From positions 1 to 15,410 of the forward strand of contig DILW01000113.1 in NCBI GenBank assembly GCA_002425245.1: a stretch of DNA of 15,410 bases. Reading direction: 5' to 3'. The notes under the pieces are model-generated. The model saw only the letters and a list, made by a program, of their open reading frames with translations. It ran no database searches and was not told the DNA's origin. Positions 13,059 to 15,410 of this stretch are shown piece after piece. How positions within the stretch are numbered: the stretch's first letter is position 1; each line of letters opens with the position of its first letter. The position numbers and the translations under genes are program-made. The DNA comes from Betaproteobacteria bacterium UBA5582. Lineage in GTDB: Bacteria; Pseudomonadota; Gammaproteobacteria; Burkholderiales; Rhodocyclaceae.

Positions 13059-13180
13059 CTCAGGTTGCTCCAGTCAAGCAGCAGCTCCGGCATCTGGTAG
13101 GCCATGAAGATGGCAGCCAGGAGCAGCAGCAGGAGCGCCGCGCCGGCCCCGGCGAGAAACCAGCGCCACTGCGGCTTCAT
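13046..13180 (-). CDS. Single-pass membrane microprotein (44 aa) coupled to the MFS gene
   Basis: A short frame of 44 codons plus TGA. Its ATG (13180-13178) overlaps the TGA of the MFS gene (13179-13177) as ATGA, the classic arrangement for translational coupling. The protein begins MKPQWRWF, positively charged and aromatic, then has a hydrophobic run from about residue 8 to 28 with LLLLLL in the middle, and ends with a short tail containing PELLLDW, NLSYCG. One transmembrane helix, N-terminus inside by the positive-inside rule, is expected. There is no lipobox and no cleavage signal, so it is probably an inner-membrane protein. Its last 13 bases overlap the HDOD gene end on the opposite strand. 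Function is unknown; an accessory subunit of the transporter is a guess from coupling alone. Confidence 0.65.
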   Translation of the reverse strand: MKPQWRWFLAGAGAALLLLLLAAIFMAYQMPELLLDWSNLSYCG

Positions 13181-14382
13181 GCGCCGGCCGGCCGCAGCAG
13201 CGGCTTTTCATTGATCGGCCAGGAACAGAGCGCGGCCAGCAGCGAGAGGACGATGGAAATCGTCCACGCCAGCCCGTAGGAGCCGGTCTGGTCGAAAATC
13301 CGCCCGCCCAGCCAGGCACCAAGGAAGCTGCCCAACTGATGGCCGAGGAAGACAATGCCGGTCAGCATCGACATGTAGCGCAGGCCGAAGATCTGCGCCA
13401 CCAGACCGTTGGTCAGCGGCACCGTGCCCAGCCAGAGGATGCCCATCACCGCCGCAAAACCCCAGGCGGTAACGGTGGTCAACGGCAACATCATGAAGAT
13501 CAGGATGGCCACCGCGCGCGCCGCGTAGATCACCACCAGCAGATCCTTCTTGCTGCCACGCCCGCCGGCCCAACCGAACAGGAAGGAACCGAAGATGTTG
13601 AACAGGCCGATCAGCGCCACTGCGGTCATGCCGACGTTGGCGCTCAAGCCGCCGTCGACCAGGAAGGACGGCAGGTGCAGCATGATGAATGCGGTCTGGA
13701 AACCGCACACGAAAAAGCCCCAGAACAGGTAGTGGAAGCTTTTCTGCGTGCCTGCCTCGCGCAGCGCCTGACCAACCGACTGGCCACCGCTGGCGGCCGG
13801 TTTGTGACCATCGGCCATGGCATAGGCCAGCGGGGCGATCAGGCCGACGCCGCAGGCGAGCAGGAGTAGCGCACTCTGCCAACCGTAGGCGTTGATCAGC
13901 GCCTGGCCAATCGGCAGCACCGCGAACTGACCGAAGGAGCCGCCGGCACTGGCGATGCCTAGCGCCAGGCTGCGCCGCTCCGGCGTCGTGTGGCGGCCGA
14001 TGACGCCCATGATCACGGCGAAAGTTGTTCCCGACAGGCCGAGACCGATCAGCACGCCGGCCGACAGGTCGAAGGCCAGCGGCGTGCTCGCCTGCGCCAT
14101 CAGCACCAGGCCAAGCACGTAGAGCACCGCCGCACCGAGCACGGTACGGCCGGCGCCGTGGCGGTCGGCGATCGCCCCGGCGAACGGCGAGGCCAGGCCC
14201 CAGACCAGGTTCTGGATGGCGATGGCGAAGGAGAAGGTCTCGCGGCTCCAGCCGTGGTCCATCGTCATCGGCTGCAGGAAGAGGCCCGCGGTGTGGCGCA
14301 CGCCCATCGACAGGGTGAGGATCACGCAACCGGCGATCAGGATCAGCAGGGGTGTACGCCAGGCAGTTCGGGGCAGGGTCAT
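13177..14382 (-). CDS. MFS transporter, monocarboxylate/oxalate-formate porter-like
   Basis: A 401-residue inner-membrane carrier with about twelve hydrophobic segments in two halves joined by a hydrophilic loop near 190-215. The N-terminal half has GWSRETFSFAIAIQNLVWG (44-62) and the MFS motif A-like loop PFAGAIADRHGAGRT (66-80), typical of the MCT/OFA branch that moves small organic acids; the actual substrate is unknown. The GGSFGQF segment (about 147-153) lies in TM5. The ATG at 14382 follows the uup stop by 19 bases, with only a weak ribosome site, so it is likely in the same transcript. Its stop overlaps the start of the 44-residue protein. Efflux of a drug-like compound is an alternative that sequence alone cannot exclude. 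Confidence 0.9.
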   Translation of the reverse strand: MTLPRTAWRTPLLILIAGCVILTLSMGVRHTAGLFLQPMTMDHGWSRETFSFAIAIQNLVWGLASPFAGAIADRHGAGRTVLGAAVLYVLGLVLMAQASTPLAFDLSAGVLIGLGLSGTTFAVIMGVIGRHTTPERRSLALGIASAGGSFGQFAVLPIGQALINAYGWQSALLLLACGVGLIAPLAYAMADGHKPAASGGQSVGQALREAGTQKSFHYLFWGFFVCGFQTAFIMLHLPSFLVDGGLSANVGMTAVALIGLFNIFGSFLFGWAGGRGSKKDLLVVIYAARAVAILIFMMLPLTTVTAWGFAAVMGILWLGTVPLTNGLVAQIFGLRYMSMLTGIVFLGHQLGSFLGAWLGGRIFDQTGSYGLAWTISIVLSLLAALCSWPINEKPLLRPAGA

Positions 14383-14401
14383 GGGCTTTGGATTGCCATT
14401 G

Positions 14402-15410
14402 TCAGTTCGGGTTCCCGGCGCGAGCTTCGAGCGCTTCCCAGCGTTCGAGCAGGGCCATCAGTTCGTCGTCGATCGCTGCCAGGCGTTCCGACGCCTGCTG
14501 CGCCGCCTGTGCGTCGCGCTGGTAGAGCGCGGGGTCTTCGAGCAATGCGGTCAGTTTCGCCTGTTCGCCTTCCAGCGCTGCGATCTTCTCCGGCAGCGCC
14601 TCCAGTTCGCGCTGCTCCTTCCAGCTCAGCTTGTCGGTTTTGGCTTTCACCGCCTCGGCGGGCTTCGCCACCGACCTGGCTTCGCTCTTCGGCTTGTCGG
14701 CCGGCGCCTTGACCAGGCTCGCCTGGTAGTTCGCCCAGTCGCTGTAACCGCCGGCGTACTCCTTCCAGACGCCATCGCCTTCGGCGGCGATGGTCTGGGT
14801 GACCACGTTGTCGAGGAAGGTCCGGTCGTGGCTGACCAGGAAGAGCGTGCCGTCGTAGTCCTGGAGGAGTTGTTCGAGGAGTTCCAGGGTATCGATGTCG
14901 AGGTCGTTGGTCGGCTCGTCGAGGACCAGCACGTTGGCCGGCTTGGCGAACAGGCGGGCCAGCAGCAGGCGGTTGCGTTCGCCGCCGGAAAGCGAACTGA
15001 CCGGCGAGCGGGCGCGCTCGGGCGCGAACAGGAAATCTTCCAGGTAGCCGATGACGTGTTTGCGGGCGCCGGCGATCTCGACCCAGTCGGAGCCCGGCGA
15101 GATGACGTCGGCCAGGGTCGAATCCGGATTGAGCTGGGTGCGGAACTGGTCGAAGTAGGCGATTTCCAGCTTCGTCCCCTGCCGTACCGTCCCTGCGTCC
15201 GCTTGCAGTTCACCGAGGATGAGGCGCAGCAGCGTCGTCTTGCCGGCGCCGTTGGGGCCGATCAGGCCGATCTTGTCGCCGCGCTGGATGCGCGTCGAGA
15301 AATCGCTGACGATGCGGCGCGCCCCCCAGGACTTGCTGACATGATCCAGTTCGGCGACCAGCTTGCCGCTCTTGTCGCCGCTTTCCAGCTGCAGGTTGAC
15401 GCGGCCCATG
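14402..15410 (-). CDS. uup: ABC-F ATPase Uup, C-terminal half (cut by window edge)
   Basis: Soluble ABC-F family ATPase acting on ribosomes or DNA structures; E. coli Uup (635 residues) affects transposon excision and ribosome function. The 335 visible codons cover the end of the inter-domain linker (GKLVAELDHVSKSW), the second ABC domain, and the C-terminal extension. Visible motifs: Walker A GPNGAGKTT (51-59), Q-loop FDQ (86-88), signature LSGGE (140-144), Walker B LVLDEPTNDLD (161-171) and H-loop VSHDR (192-196). A Lys/Ala/Pro-rich linker (232-260) leads to a coiled coil starting LSWKEQRELEALPEKIAALE (261-280), the hallmark of Uup's DNA-binding end. The ATG at the window edge is internal, not a start. 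The first ABC domain lies beyond 15410. Confidence 0.93.
   Translation of the reverse strand, partial: MGRVNLQLESGDKSGKLVAELDHVSKSWGARRIVSDFSTRIQRGDKIGLIGPNGAGKTTLLRLILGELQADAGTVRQGTKLEIAYFDQFRTQLNPDSTLADVISPGSDWVEIAGARKHVIGYLEDFLFAPERARSPVSSLSGGERNRLLLARLFAKPANVLVLDEPTNDLDIDTLELLEQLLQDYDGTLFLVSHDRTFLDNVVTQTIAAEGDGVWKEYAGGYSDWANYQASLVKAPADKPKSEARSVAKPAEAVKAKTDKLSWKEQRELEALPEKIAALEGEQAKLTALLEDPALYQRDAQAAQQASERLAAIDDELMALLERWEALEARAGNPN

Noticed and set aside
1..15410. Search for a novel defence, mobile or biosynthetic system
   Set aside because: No transposase, integrase, toxin-antitoxin pair, restriction enzyme, reverse transcriptase or biosynthetic cluster is visible; nearly all genes are conserved chromosomal families.

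Overview
The window looks like ordinary chromosome of a GC-rich betaproteobacterium, most likely Rhodocyclales (Dechloromonas/Azonexus-like). This is inferred from codon usage, from the neighbouring accA-tilS and dapA-bamC pairs, and from the number of GGDEF and HDOD signalling genes; no marker gene proves it. I see no insertion sequence, prophage, integrase, CRISPR array or composition break. The window is dense: no gene-free stretch exceeds 300 bases, and the longest (about 240 bases, 4969-5211) is a promoter region.

Layout, left to right. A truncated hydroxypyruvate isomerase gene (hyi, minus) faces a PduO-type cobalamin adenosyltransferase gene (plus). Next come a diguanylate cyclase with a zinc-binding CZB domain and an extra N-terminal domain, then a small unknown protein. 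A tRNA-Ser(UGA) on the minus strand sits back to back with a YccA/Bax-inhibitor-1 membrane protein. rlmD (23S rRNA m5U methyltransferase, minus) follows, then a short, probably abundant Ala/Pro-rich lipoprotein with 11-residue repeats and a two-way terminator. From 5583 to 10285 every gene is on the minus strand. In transcription order these are alkA-like glycosylase, accA, tilS, dapA and bamC, covering base-excision repair, fatty-acid synthesis, tRNA-Ile modification, lysine/peptidoglycan precursors and outer-membrane assembly. Promoter-like sites lie before accA and dapA.

The right part has a degenerate EAL-HDOD protein, a YcbL/GloC-type glyoxalase II and a second HDOD protein, with the hydrolase convergent with the first and divergent from the second. 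The end is a minus-strand operon: an ABC-F ATPase (Uup, cut by the window edge), an MFS carrier, and a 44-codon single-pass membrane protein whose start overlaps the MFS stop as ATGA.

Functionally this is housekeeping plus signalling. I find no convincing new multi-gene system. The items most worth a second look are the 44-residue membrane protein coupled to the MFS gene, the N-terminal domain of the CZB cyclase, a TilS lacking its C-terminal domain, the Ala-rich repeat lipoprotein, and the HDOD-gloC-HDOD cluster.
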